Positions 47,504 to 58,700 of a stretch of DNA of 64,000 nt are shown here, in pieces. The notes under the pieces were generated by a model that worked only from the letters and a program-made list of their open reading frames with translations, made no database searches and was not told the origin of the DNA. Both the position numbers and the translations under genes were made by a program. This DNA is from Membranipora membranacea (taxonomy: Eukaryota; Bryozoa; Gymnolaemata; Cheilostomatida; Membraniporidae): the NCBI GenBank assembly GCA_914767715.1, contig OU612066.1, forward strand, positions 27,938,283-28,002,282, written 5' to 3'. Positions within the stretch are counted from its first letter, which is position 1. Every line of letters starts with the position of its first letter.

Positions 47504-48588
47504 ATTTTTGATGAGAAAGTAAGCTGGGAGACACAAGCTCGAATAGGTTCTCCGGCTAATGCCACATACAAACCATCGGGTGGTGATGTCAAAATTGGGC
47601 AGTGTAAGCTGGAATTCAAAGAGAAAGCTAAGGCTAGGATTGGATCACTGGACAAAGCTGCACATACACCTGGTGGTGGTAACGTAAAGATTGAGCAGAA
47701 CAAAGAAGACTTCAAAGGTTAGCTGTCAATTCTTAAATAAGACTTAATTTTCTGGTGGTACCTATTCAGAGATAAGGCTTTATTTTCTTGTAGTACCACA
47801 TTGAAATGAAAGGTCCAATAGCAAAAACAAAACAAAAAACAAATAACATGCATCATTCACGTGGTATTCCTGTAGGTGTTGGTCTTTAAATCTTGTGTTC
47901 AAACCCAATATTTGTGTGTATATAGTACATTGTGTTCTGACCTGCCGGTGAGGCTATTGTCTGAGGTATTACAGCCAGATTTGCCCTTAACCTATAATGA
48001 CCAGAAGGAAACCTTCAACCATTCAGTTGGTGTTGTATTAGGAGAACCCAAGTTTTGATGTGATGAATTTCGGGATCTGATTTTTCATTGCAGAGAAGGC
48101 ACAGTCTATGATTTAATAATTCTGTCGGAGTTTTATTAGGAGAACTGTAGCTAAGCTGAATTTATTTTGATGCGTTTTTGTTGAGGTTTTCATATATGCA
48201 ATTATGTTATAAACAAATGGAAATAACTACTTTAAACAATAAACCAAAAAAAGCAAAAAAATCTGTATATATATTCACAGAAATAATAATTAGCCGGGAG
48301 AACAAGTTTTACTGTAGGTGATTGATAGATATTACGCTCTACTAATTGAAATGAATCGGGTAAAAAATCTCGATTTTTAATCTCGATGATGTAATGAATG
48401 TTAAGTTTAGATTTTTCATTATAGAGAAGGCGCATTCTAAGATTCGATCACTGGACAAAGTAAACCACTCATCAGGAGGCGGAGATGTGAAAATAGAGAC
48501 TCGCAAACTCGAGTTCAAGGATAAAGCCGCTGCTAGAATCGGCTCACTAGATAAAGCATCACACTCTCCCGGCGGAGGAATTGTTCAG
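47504..48588 (+). CDS. Tau/MAP2/MAP4-type microtubule-associated protein, two internal exons (partial)
   Basis: Microtubule-binding repeats that bind and stabilise tubulin polymers. Exons 47504-47717 and 48425-48588 join across a split Glu codon (G|AG). They encode about four tandem repeats with the family hallmarks: a K/R-x-IGSLDK segment and a glycine motif (YKPSGG, HTPGGG, HSSGGG, HSPGGG), followed by VKIE/VKIG and LEFK. Both exons have good GT..AG borders and end in phase for further exons. I could not find the N-terminal projection domain or the C-terminal exon in the window; the non-LTR element and SINE lie upstream, so these may be far away. Neuronal or cytoskeletal use is inferred from the family. 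Confidence 0.85.
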
Positions 48589-49300
48589 GTACTGTCTATT
48601 GACAATTCACATTTCTCTTAAAGTGACAGTCCTACTAGGCTACATGTTTGGTATGGTTTTAAAGAGCTCAGGCTGAAAAGTCATTAGGGCATATGAAATA
48701 AAACAGCCTGTGAACCTAGTTGCAGTAAAATTGCTACGAAGTCTGAAAATTTGGATCATAGTGATTTATTGTCTCCCCCTGACCACTATGATCCACTATG
48801 ACCCTTTGCTAAAATATTTATAAAAAACTAAAATGCTATTTTCCACAAATTTCATTTTATTCTTATTTTTATGTGCCCCATGAACTCACAATAATCGAGT
48901 TACTGGGCTCACATATCCACTTTTCTAGTAGGACTGTCACTTTAAGGTTTAGGGCTAGACTAAGTGCTGAAAATTGAATGATGAGACTAAGATTGAGAGC
49001 GATATTAATAGGCCAAGTCATTTACCCAGCCTATGGTGTATGTTAATTTGAAGGTACAATCATCACGGGTAATGTCTATCACGCACAGTTTTCCTCCTGA
49101 ACGAAGCTGTGTTGGATAGAACTGTTTGCTCTTTAATAATAAGAAGAAGCGTCTTAGAGTGCAGGGCGGCTTTAATTATGAACTTATACGAGAATTATCT
49201 GCGGTAACACATGATGCGAATAGTCAGATCCGTAGTTACATCATTAGAGTTATCACACAATGCCTGCTCTCATATATATCTAAAGTGATATATAGAGATC
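48589..49300. other. Downstream of the tau-like exons, non-coding
   Basis: The phrase agtcctactaggctaca/ctagtaggactgtcactttaa occurs inverted around 48625-48950: agtgacagtcctacta at about 48622 and tagtaggactgtcact at about 48926. These are inverted arms about 300 bp apart. No coding exon was found. Confidence 0.5.
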
Positions 49301-49364
49301 AAAACCTTTTGACAAAACCTTTTGACAAAACCTTTTGACAAAACCTTTGACAGAACCTTTTGAC
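49301..49364 (+). repeat. Tandem 13-bp repeat, unit AAAACCTTTTGAC
   Basis: Five units, one lacking a T and one with a substitution; ends exactly where the hairpin at 49365 starts. Confidence 0.92.
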
Positions 49365-49427
49365 ACAAGCAGGCCGAAGTTGTTCGTTCCGAGCTGCACG
49401 CGGAAAGAACAACTTCGGCCTGCTTGT
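49365..49427. repeat. GC-rich 27-bp inverted repeat with 9-nt loop
   Basis: Arms 49365-49391 and 49401-49427 are complementary except for one position. The loop is agctgcacg. The GC content stands out from the AT-rich surroundings. The length fits a small hairpin RNA precursor, but near-perfect pairing also fits a fold-back element. Confidence 0.92.
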
Positions 49428-50429
49428 AGCTTGTAGCTAGTCATACTAATTCTATTTCTTATAGTATACTTCTATATAATAGTTACCAATAACACAACAA
49501 TGTGCAGCATGGATATTTATTTGAGAAGCTATTCATTATCATTGACTCATACATACTACCCAAACAGCAAGAATGATAAAACATAAAACATAAAACTTGA
49601 TTACTAGCGTTATCAAACTCTGTATCTATAGCAGTCAGTGGTGGTTTGTATTTACGTAAGTTTTAGGTATTTTGTAAAAATTAGGACCAGTCGGAGTCGA
49701 GTCACCAGCCAGTGACCAAACACTACTTTACTAACTAAAAATTCAGTTATATTTTATGATCAAGTATGGTGAATTTAGTGTGAGACTGAGAGTTGACAGG
49801 TCTCAACTGTCATGCCCTTAGAAGCAAGCTAGTCCATGCTGACAAGCCTGTTAAGTCTACAAAAGAAAAGAGGTTGTCATCGCATGCCTTTGAATCAACT
49901 CAATGCTTGCAAGAGGAACATCTTGTTACTGCTTCAAATCCATCACCATGATGTTCAAGCAACAAATTATCCATCGTCATGTTTTCTTTTAAAAGTTGCT
50001 AGTGCCATCATTCTCCCTGGTGCCATCACTGAAGTCTCAAATCAGCTTTGAGTTGTCCCAATGCAAGATGTTGAAATTCAGGATATAACAGGGCGGGGCT
50101 CCGTAGCCGCGAAGTATATAATTAAAGTATCTCTATCCCTTTTATGACATGGAACTCCTGGCTTAGCTGCTTATTATAGCCAAGCAAGATATGCTCTGGC
50201 ATCAATGATACAAAGTTCAAGAATGATGTGCATATGAAGCTATGGTCCTGTATAAATTATGATATCTTTATCTTTCTGTGATTCAATGATGATGATTGCT
50301 TGTATGTATGATGTAGGCTAGTGTTGATAGATGGATAGAGTGACCACCACAGACATGAGTGCCTTGAGTGACCCAAGGACTGGATGATGGGGTTCTGCTA
50401 CCGGCTCCACGACCAACAACATGAGTACA
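49428..50429. other. Non-coding, nothing recognised
   Basis: No supported gene; the only ORF over 60 codons (49836-50051) has no motif. Confidence 0.35.
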
Positions 50430-51050
50430 AGGTAAATAACATCAGTATTCCGAAAACAAATGGTGTGGAAGTACCTGGGAGTGAAACTAGAGAGTTCTCT
50501 GAGATGGAATGAAAATACTGCCTACATCTAATACAAAGCCTCTAGTAGATGAGGTTACATCCGACGAACTATCCCTCCCATCCTACCAAAACTACGTGAC
50601 AAAGCCTATACAACCCTGGTGAGACCTACCCTAGAATATTCATCTACAGTCTGGGACGGCAGCCTCACACAAACTCAGGCAACTCAACTGGAGGCAGTCC
50701 AGAGGCGTGCTGCAAGAACAGTCTTCAACATTCCTAGAACTGATCACAGAACTAGCACAACCAGCTCATCGCCCATCTGACCTGGCAGACTCTAGACAGC
50801 AGAAGAAGCTGGAGACGTCTTGGTTTGTTTCGTGCCATCCATTTCAACGAGGTAGCTGTCAACATGACTGATCACATCCAGCCTCATCCTCATCAGAGCA
50901 GTACCAGAAGGCACAAACAGCAGTATCTAATACCTCACTGTAATACCAATGTTCATAAAAAGAGCTTCTTTGTATCCACTGCTAAGCTGTGGAATAATTT
51001 GTCTTGTGATTACTCACTACTTGTAGATCCACGAGTGGCAGGTTAAGGTT
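50430..51050 (+). pseudogene. Non-LTR reverse transcriptase C-terminal relic (CR1-like)
   Basis: Across several frames one reads the thumb and tail of a CR1-type ORF2: WKYLGVKLESSLRW, then LVRPTLEYSS and VWDG, LEAVQRRAARTVF, and RLGLFRAIHFNEV followed by FFVSTAKLWNNL. Frame breaks and stops make it inactive. Confidence 0.7.
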
Positions 51051-51789
51051 CCAGCATATGGCGAAGACCTGAAACAGTTGATGATCCGGAACGTATACTG
51101 ACATAAGAGATTGGCACATCGCTGGAACCTTCAACCTGAAGAAGCGATCAACCTCCAAGTAGCAAGTAAGTAAGTAGACCTGTTTCCTTCTATTGAACAT
51201 CACATTGAACTAGATTGGACTGTTCAAGCGGGGAGAATATTTCAAGCTGTAGAAAATAATTGAATGTTTACTAATGCTACCTGGAAGGGCAGCCCCTGAA
51301 CGGGTGCAAAGGTCCTCGATTGACCACTTATCTTGATAAACGATTTGATCCTTAACTGATATTATCACACATGTAGTAATCACATTAACAGTTCAGTCAT
51401 ATTCAATTTCTATAACTTGTCACCTGTTTTGCTCAGTAGTTTTTATATCAGGCAGTTCATCATTATGAAAAGAGGACCATTTTTTACTGCAGTGGGTCTG
51501 CTGTTTTTGTTTTAGGGGATTCTTTGGTTTAGTATGTAGGACATGTCTTTTCTTTGCCTTCGAGGGGGTAAAATTGTGTAGCTCAGTGTGTGTGGGAGAG
51601 CTTAGAGGAATGGCATAAATTTGTTTTAGCACATGTTGGAACAAACAACCTCACTAGCCAAGGTGCATCAGTTCTTGACAGTTTGTGTGCTCTAAATACC
51701 ATGCCATATTGAGTAAATCGGTTTCTGTTTCTGAAGTTGGTGTTACCTGGGGCACACTTTGAGAAAGCAGGGCTCTATCCCACACACTA

Positions 51790-51985
51790 GTTTGGGTTGG
51801 GTACCAGAAGGGAGAAGGAGATGTGGAAGACCAAAGAAGACCTGTAGAATGACAGCTCTGGAACAGTTGCAGACCACTGGCATCAAGTGAAGCTGCAGAG
51901 ATGGTGGAAGATCGGTCTAGATGGAGGGAGCAGAAGATGAATATTCTGGCGCAATATTCCAGAAGGAACCCTGCTACCTAAGTGA
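51790..51985 (+). pseudogene. 3' tail fragment of another non-LTR element
   Basis: The plus strand reads PEGRRRCGRPKKTCRMTALEQ and then a Trp/Arg-rich end, resembling the ...GRRGRGRPK.TW... tail common in animal LINEs (compare 21060-21180). Stops interrupt it. Confidence 0.55.
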
Positions 51986-52850
51986 GTAAGTGAAGTGTTT
52001 CGAAGCAAAGATGTCAATAATACTCATTTATGGGATATTGTTACATTAAACTGTTTGTGGAATCACTCTTTTCTTTTTGTTCTAGGCCATCAATAGCGTT
52101 TTATACTACTACCCGTAGAGTATTTGCAATGAATGGACTCCATCTGACCCGCTCATTGCTGAGCCTCTGCTGTAAAACATACAAATTCTAGAAAAAGGTT
52201 GATGACTTTATAGATTCAGGAGTTCCCCTCTACTAAAAATTCTAAGAGGGGGCAACTCTGACACTTGATTTATTGTTGCACCCCATTTCAAACCTTATTT
52301 CCCTTATTGGTTAGAAATCCTACCTATGAAATAACTCTATCATTCAGTATTCAAGTACTCATACCATGATCATTATCTGCAATTAGTGTAGTGTAGCAAC
52401 CCACCTCTGAGGGACTAAAGCAGTCAAAATCGATGCTGGAAACACTTGGGTGTTTATGCCTATTTCATAACATGGATGTTCCTATTTTCTTGCTTGTAGA
52501 AGGTGAAGATAGTATGAAGATGAAGGTAAATCTGGATTTAAGTCGGTCATGAAAATGACAAGGTATGATGCAATTATTTCAGAGGGTGTGTGCTAATTAA
52601 TATCGGTCGGGTTAGCTTCGACTACTGAGTTAGACTCGATTACTATTCACAATAAATGGAAGGTGACAAGATATAGAATATATAATTGACTTAGCTGTAT
52701 TCTTTGGTCAAGTATCTAGGTGATGTTAAGTCTGATTTGGAGGTTGGATGGATGGATGGATTTATTACTATCATAGACAAAAATTTGTCACGAAATACGT
52801 TGTTAATACTGACAAGAAAGAAAAACATGGAAAAAATCAGATCTCTGTTT
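51986..52850. other. Non-coding; small hairpin at 52219-52259
   Basis: Arms ggagttcccctct and agagggggcaactc flank a 15-bp loop. No coding feature. Confidence 0.45.
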
Positions 52851-53888
52851 TTAGAATAGTATGTTATTAAGTGTATGTATGAGATGTCTTAAAAAGCTGT
52901 CTCTACCCCATGTACCCCGATATTTAACGGTGCGGTAGCGACCTGAGGGGCATTTAGTTAGAAAGTCATTGATAAAGTGCTCTTCATCGTGTATGTACCG
53001 TAGTCCAAGTGTCTTGATCTGGTTGGCCACCAGAGCATCTATATCGGGGTGCTCAATCCCTAACTTGGCGGCATCTTTAAATATTTTGCGTAAGGACTTC
53101 TTGTCGCTTGCATGGATGCTTGTAAAAATTATGGGGAGACAGTAAGTGATGAGGGATACAATAAAACTCTTGAATAACATATGTGAAAGGGGCTTTGAGC
53201 TATAGTATACAAAATTTTTCACAATATACATGCGTTGAGATGCAGTAGTCACTATGGATTGCACATGATCATGATAGCGGAGTTTATCGTCAACAGTAAC
53301 ACCAAGGTATTTTACTTTGTCACAAAAATCAACTTCCGTGCCGTTAAGGATGAGAGTAGGGGTAACGGGCCTAACAAGCTGAGTAGAAAACATCATTTCT
53401 TGAGTCTTGGAGGCGTTTAACAATAGGTTTAAATCACAACATTGCTTTGAAATTCTACTAATCTCATCAAGATAGGCACTAAGATCTGATTGATTTGATA
53501 TGCATCCAATTATACAGGTGTCGTCTGCGTATTTAATGACAGTTATATTGCTCAAGTCTGAGGTAATCCTATTGGTATATATTGAAAACAAAAGTGGAGA
53601 TAAACAGCAACCCTGGGGAGTGCCAGTGTTGGTTATGATGGGTTTTGAGATATTGCCATCTACTATTGTTCTTTGGGTGCGATTCGTTAGGAAGCTGTAT
53701 ATCCATTCAGTGACATTGGAGTCGAGATGTGATAGTTGCGAGATTAAGTCTGGAACATGTATTGTGTTGAATGCAGAAGAAAAGTCAAGGAACAGACACC
53801 TGGCATAATTTGAAGCTTTCTTGTCAATGAAATCTGTGATGGTAGTAGTGAGGCATAAAAGGTTGTTTCCCTGCCTGGAACCGGTGGA
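52851..53888 (-). pseudogene. Non-LTR reverse transcriptase fragment (L2/CR1/Rex1-like)
   Basis: One uninterrupted frame on the minus strand without a usable start. In order: FLDFSSAFNTI (palm motif A), TGTPQGCCLSPLLFSIYT (motif B), KYADDTCIIG (motif C, YADD), LNASKTQEM, VKYLGVTVDD and a thumb region ending at the stop at 52851. The 5' part with the endonuclease is missing, so it is a 5'-truncated insertion. Confidence 0.85.
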
Positions 53889-54329
53889 GGGGGGGGAGGT
53901 AGAGAGTGTAGCTCAGTGGGTGTTGGAGAACTTAAAAATTAGGCATAAACAGGGGGGGTGGTATGTTTTGAGGCAGGCCATGGCGCTGAAGGATTACAGA
54001 TATATTATTCCAGTGCTGTCCCCAGGATTTCAGAACGATTTCCAATGCTAGGCCGTCTGTGTATATGATAAATCCGCGTTTAATGACAAGTAATTTAAGC
54101 CCATTTATTGGGGAATATTTGAAGATATCACTGATCTTTGGCTGTGAGGAATATGGCATAGCAACACAAATATAGCATTGTAGAACACTTTTAAATGGGA
54201 TGTTACCTTAATCCTCAGCGTAAATACTGATGTAATTTGATGAAAGGGATTTCAGACAAAAGCAAATTTGACAGGCTCCTTTCATGTAATACCTCTGTAT
54301 TATCTATTATTATGCCCAATAAATTTTAA
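53889..54329. other. Non-coding between mobile-element relics
   Basis: No supported gene; contains short poly-G runs near 53890 and 53951. Confidence 0.35.
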
Positions 54330-55440
54330 TCAACCAATTAATTGCACCACAGGAACAGCTACCTATCCTTTTCTTGAAAGATGGCTTTGTAAACTTCATG
54401 TCTTGCAGTCAGACAGATACTAGAGTTGAGTTACTTTTTGACGGCTCATCCCATTCACTATGGTTCCATGGATCGATTATGTAAGGATTTCGGTAGTAAT
54501 CGCCCCATGGAAATGGCATTAAAGGCAAATTCTGATTGTGACGAATGACTTTTTGGACGCGAATATCCAAACCGTGTTTATTCGACCCAGTTCCTAATTG
54601 GTGAGCGGCGCTTGCACACAATGCCTTCAAAGGATTCAACGCGGGATGCCGGGGTTCAAGTCTCGGCCGCGGCAGATTCTTTTCATGTTTTTCCCATCAT
54701 GGGAATGGTTAGAATCCACTGGATTCTAACCATTCGAAATTGGAGTGAACCACAAAATCGACCAATGGAACCATAGTGATTGACAAATAGCATTTGTACA
54801 TGCAGGGTCCGACATATTTAGCCTGGTTACATACTCCGGCTTGAACAATATGGCAGCTTGATGATTGCACACCTGACTTAACCTAAAGAACAGGATGAGA
54901 AATTTTTTTTTTCTCATTTTCTTTCAACAACATTGCGATTCCATTCAAATCCAGTAATTAGTGATACCTTTGAAAATCGATTTGGTAGAATTTGCTTGTT
55001 AATGTATACACCATCAACTTACAGTGTAGAACATTCACAATACAGGCGTCCTAATTTTGTAAAGTCAGGAAAAATGCAGATATTTATACATTGTTGTTAT
55101 TCTTCCATTCATCGTATCAATTTATGAAAAGAAATTAATAATGGAAACATAATTTTCAATTTCATCTAAACAGAAATCGGTAAAAATTATCCTAGCTGTC
55201 AGCATTATACATACCCAGTAAAGCAGCTACAATATGCCAAGCAGACTTCACCAGTTTCCTTGATAACTTTAACCCAAGCTTCATGAGGTATCTCCGAGAT
55301 TCTCTGACTGCGCTTGCAGAGTGCGTTCAGGTAGCAGCATGGGTGCTGTTTGTTGATGTTATGATAGAATATTTCCTGAACGTGATTATCCATGTACAGG
55401 CTGTATGATTTACCAGTCTTGTACACAGAAAGATCCTTTT
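54330..55440 (-). pseudogene. SWIM zinc-finger gene relic, like those of animal YqaJ-type (lambda-exonuclease-fold) mobile genes
   Basis: Minus-strand exon 55215-about 55440 reads LCKRSQRISEIPHEAWVKVI and KETGEVCLAYCSCFTG. After an intron, the exon from 54882 gives LSQVCNHQAAILFKPEY and SDPACTNAICQ. CxC...CxH forms a SWIM zinc site; the PACT..C ending and order match the segment that precedes YqaJ nuclease domains in many invertebrate genes. The exon is then broken by the CACTA-like MITE (54456-54778) and continues on the other side with WDEPSKSNSTLVSV, a TGA, and DMKFTKPSFKK. Only the SWIM part is present; no YqaJ nuclease domain was found nearby. Confidence 0.6.
54456..54778 (+). mobile_element. 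CACTA-like MITE with internal tRNA-like segment, copy 2
   Basis: A 323-bp element starting CACTATGGTTCCAT and ending with its inverted repeat ATGGAACCATAGTG. A 3-bp duplication (ATT on the plus strand) flanks it. Skipping the element plus one ATT restores the Cys-Gln-Trp reading of the interrupted SWIM exon, which fixes the boundaries. Ends beginning CACTA and a 3-bp duplication are hallmarks of CACTA/EnSpm elements. A tRNA-like part (box B ggggttcaagtctc near 54651) lies in the middle. There is no coding capacity. Confidence 0.85.
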
Positions 55441-55717
55441 TAATTAATGAGTAGCCTTTTTATATTTAAAAAGAGCCTGAGGTCAACCAAATTTGGCTGT
55501 CGCACAGGAGTTTGATAGCTTGCGCAAGTAACTCCCTGCGCCTTGGAGTCTGAGCACTTAGACTAGTTATAAATGTGCCTGTAACTACAAGCCAGCATTT
55601 CTGTCAATCTTTTAAATGTCAGTAAGTGCTGTTAATCAAACCCGTCATATAGTTTCGCATAGGCCTACCTATGAAGACAACCAGTGTTGTGACAACGTTG
55701 CTTTGATATTAATCTAG

Positions 55718-58700
55718 GCCAACCCAGAATCTGATCACCCATATCAAAGGAAACGGCGATTTCTGATTCAAGATACCAAAAAACTCGGCTGTAAGGCAAA
55801 GATGTATGTGAAGGAAATCATCAGCTTCTCAGACTTCATGGTACGTTGCTGCCACTTGCTTAATGCTATATGCGATCACGATCCTATAGGGCCAGTTAGG
55901 TTAGAGCAAAGTTAAAATCAGTGAATGCAGGGGCATACCATATCTTAACTCACTATCATAAGCAATTCACATATTTCAATTCACGTAAGTCATACAACAC
56001 TACTAAATTATATGACAGATTTTATCGAATATGATTGTCCTAATTAGGCTCCAGCTTTTTTTGCCCTCATTCAAAAGACCATAAATTTAGGTTATTTTTT
56101 TATAATTGATCATCATTTCATCATTGTAAGAATTTTATTGGATGTACTTGCAGATACCAGAAGGATGTACGAAACATGCACTTTCCAAGATAAAAGACCG
56201 GCTCCGAAGCGAACTTGATGGAAAACTCTGCACACAGAGACTCTACATGGTTGAAGAGAAAGGTGAACATGAATTCCGCAATACCGGCAGAGTGAGTTAA
56301 GCAAGAACAGTAGATACTAACCACTATGATTTTTCATAAAACTGGCTATGACCCATACAGAACTGGACATTATTGTAACGCGGGCACCCATCCATCCCCG
56401 ACAGTCTGCTCAGGCTAACCAAAGAGTACTCCAATGAGTACTCCAAGGAGTACTTCGTGGGCTAACTAACAGACCTAGGCCTACCAGACGAGGTTTTTGC
56501 ATACTAAATATTTGTCTGTGCGTGTTAACAAATTTGATGCGGGTGATTCGGGGTTACCCTTTGTCTTAAGGTAGATGATTGCTTCAATATTGAATTAAAA
56601 AACTAAATTTCATTTAACAGACAGTCACTCAAGCTTAGCTGCTATACCAAGGTCATGAGAAATTTCCTGCTTTACAGGCAAATGATGAGGCATTGGAAAC
56701 GGACAAGAGGCTCACCAGAGCTGTAAAAAGAAAAGTCCAGGATGGAATCGAGTCCCCTCATGCAATGCTTGGCTATCTAGAGTCTGTCAGAGAGACCATT
56801 TACGGGGCCGACAACTCAAAACGGTTTAATCCGAGAATGGATACTGTGAGAAGTCTTGTCTATCATCAGAAAAGGTATTGCACTTTATCCCAATACAATT
56901 TGCCTAACCTATGTAGAGGTAGATCCTTGTCACGCGGCCAGTGACTTTTTTCAGCACTTTTTTCTTGGTAATGTGTTAATAATCCCTGAATGTTAAATAA
57001 TTTTTAAATGTGTATATAAGTTTAAGCTTACTCCATCTTTCAGGAAATAAGAATTAATCCAGGTGAGGGGTGGATTTTTTTCACAATAGTTTGTATATCT
57101 GACATGTGAGCTTTTTCCCAGTTTATTAACAATCCTTTCATTTCTTTCTCGTGCAGCAAACAGCAAGGAGCGAATTTCAGCAGTCAGGATATTGTTAACC
57201 TTGATCAGGGGCTCGTTATCATGACCAGTTTTATGGCAAAACTAGCGGAGATGTATAGTGAGACTGCCTTGATAGATGCCACATACAATGTGAACAACAG
57301 TCACACGGACATACTGTACATGGTAGCTGTCTTCACAAATGAAGGATATCAACCTGTTGCCTTGTTTCTGACCAGCAAGGAAGACGCAGTAACCATATCA
57401 GCTTTCCTTGAGAATTTGAAGGATGTTAGAGGTTTTCAGCCGCCATACTGGATGTCAGATGATTCTGCTGCACAACAGGCTGCTATAAGACAAGTCTATC
57501 CAGGTAACTGATCTGATTATGCTGATGCATACAATATATGCCTGGGTTAACATTTAAACAATTTTGCTTGCCTTGCAACTTTATTTTTGCAACACACTTG
57601 AGACATAGTTCCCAGCTGCACCAGTTTAAATGCATAATTGCAAGAAGGAGCAACTGTCTGAGTTGCAGTATTGAGAGGCGTTGTGATTGGGTGCTGTGAT
57701 TGGGTTTTTTTAATTGTGTTACAGAAATTTCTATATTGCAGTTGGCAGGTTGCGTATATGTGAACGAACAAGCAACTTGGACTCAGACTCAACCTCAGAT
57801 TTGTGAAAAGTTGCAAGTTGCGAGTTGCTTCAATGTAGACATAGCTTTAACCTCTATGAAATTTTAAAATCAAAATGCTTGTTTATAATCAGCAGATTTT
57901 GAATAGAGCTTGCCTTAAATTTGATAACGATGATCACTCTCTCTTTGCATGTGCGTTGAATACCGTATGGGTCCACTAAATGTCATTGACGTATTTGCAG
58001 GCTGCAATATCCTGCTCTGTAGTTTTCATAACACTCGATTCTTGAGTTCAAATTTTAAAAAGCTCACAGCGCAGAAAGATGGTCTGATGGCTGTGATGAA
58101 AAAGATAGAGAACTCTAATGATGAGAAAGAAGTAGAACTGAATGAGGCTGTGATGGAGGAGTTATTTTTGTACCTGGGACAAGAAGAAGACAAAGAAGTA
58201 GAACTGAATGAGGCTGTGATGGAGGAGTTATTTTTGTCCCTGGGACAAGAAGAAGACAAAGAAGTAGAACTGAATGAGGCTGTGATGGAGGAGTTAGTTT
58301 TGTCCCTGGGACAAGAAGAAGACAAAGAAGTAGAACTGAATGAGGCTGTGATGGAGGAGTTAGTTTTGTCCCTGGGACAAGAAGAAGACAAAGAAGTAGA
58401 ACTGAATGAGGCTGTGATGGAGGAGTTATTTTTGTCCCTGGGACAAGAAGAAGACAAAGAAAGCAGCAAGAAGAGCTCAGTGGCAATGTGTGATGAGCTA
58501 AGAATATACACTCAAAAATGGTTGAAACGAAAAAAGGTAATAACATATAAGTAGCCTGTACTCTTGGCAAATTACCAATTCAATAAATGGCTGAAGCATC
58601 TCATTTTATTAATCCTATAATAGAACAGCACAATGGCACAAAATACCGGTAGCTATGTGATTTTTAGAATACCTTCTTCTATACTTTTATCACCTGATCA

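Noticed and set aside
58026-58511. Long minus-strand ORFs rich in Ser/Pro/Leu
   Set aside because: They are antisense shadows of the 66-bp repeat in the MULE-SWIM-protease exon.
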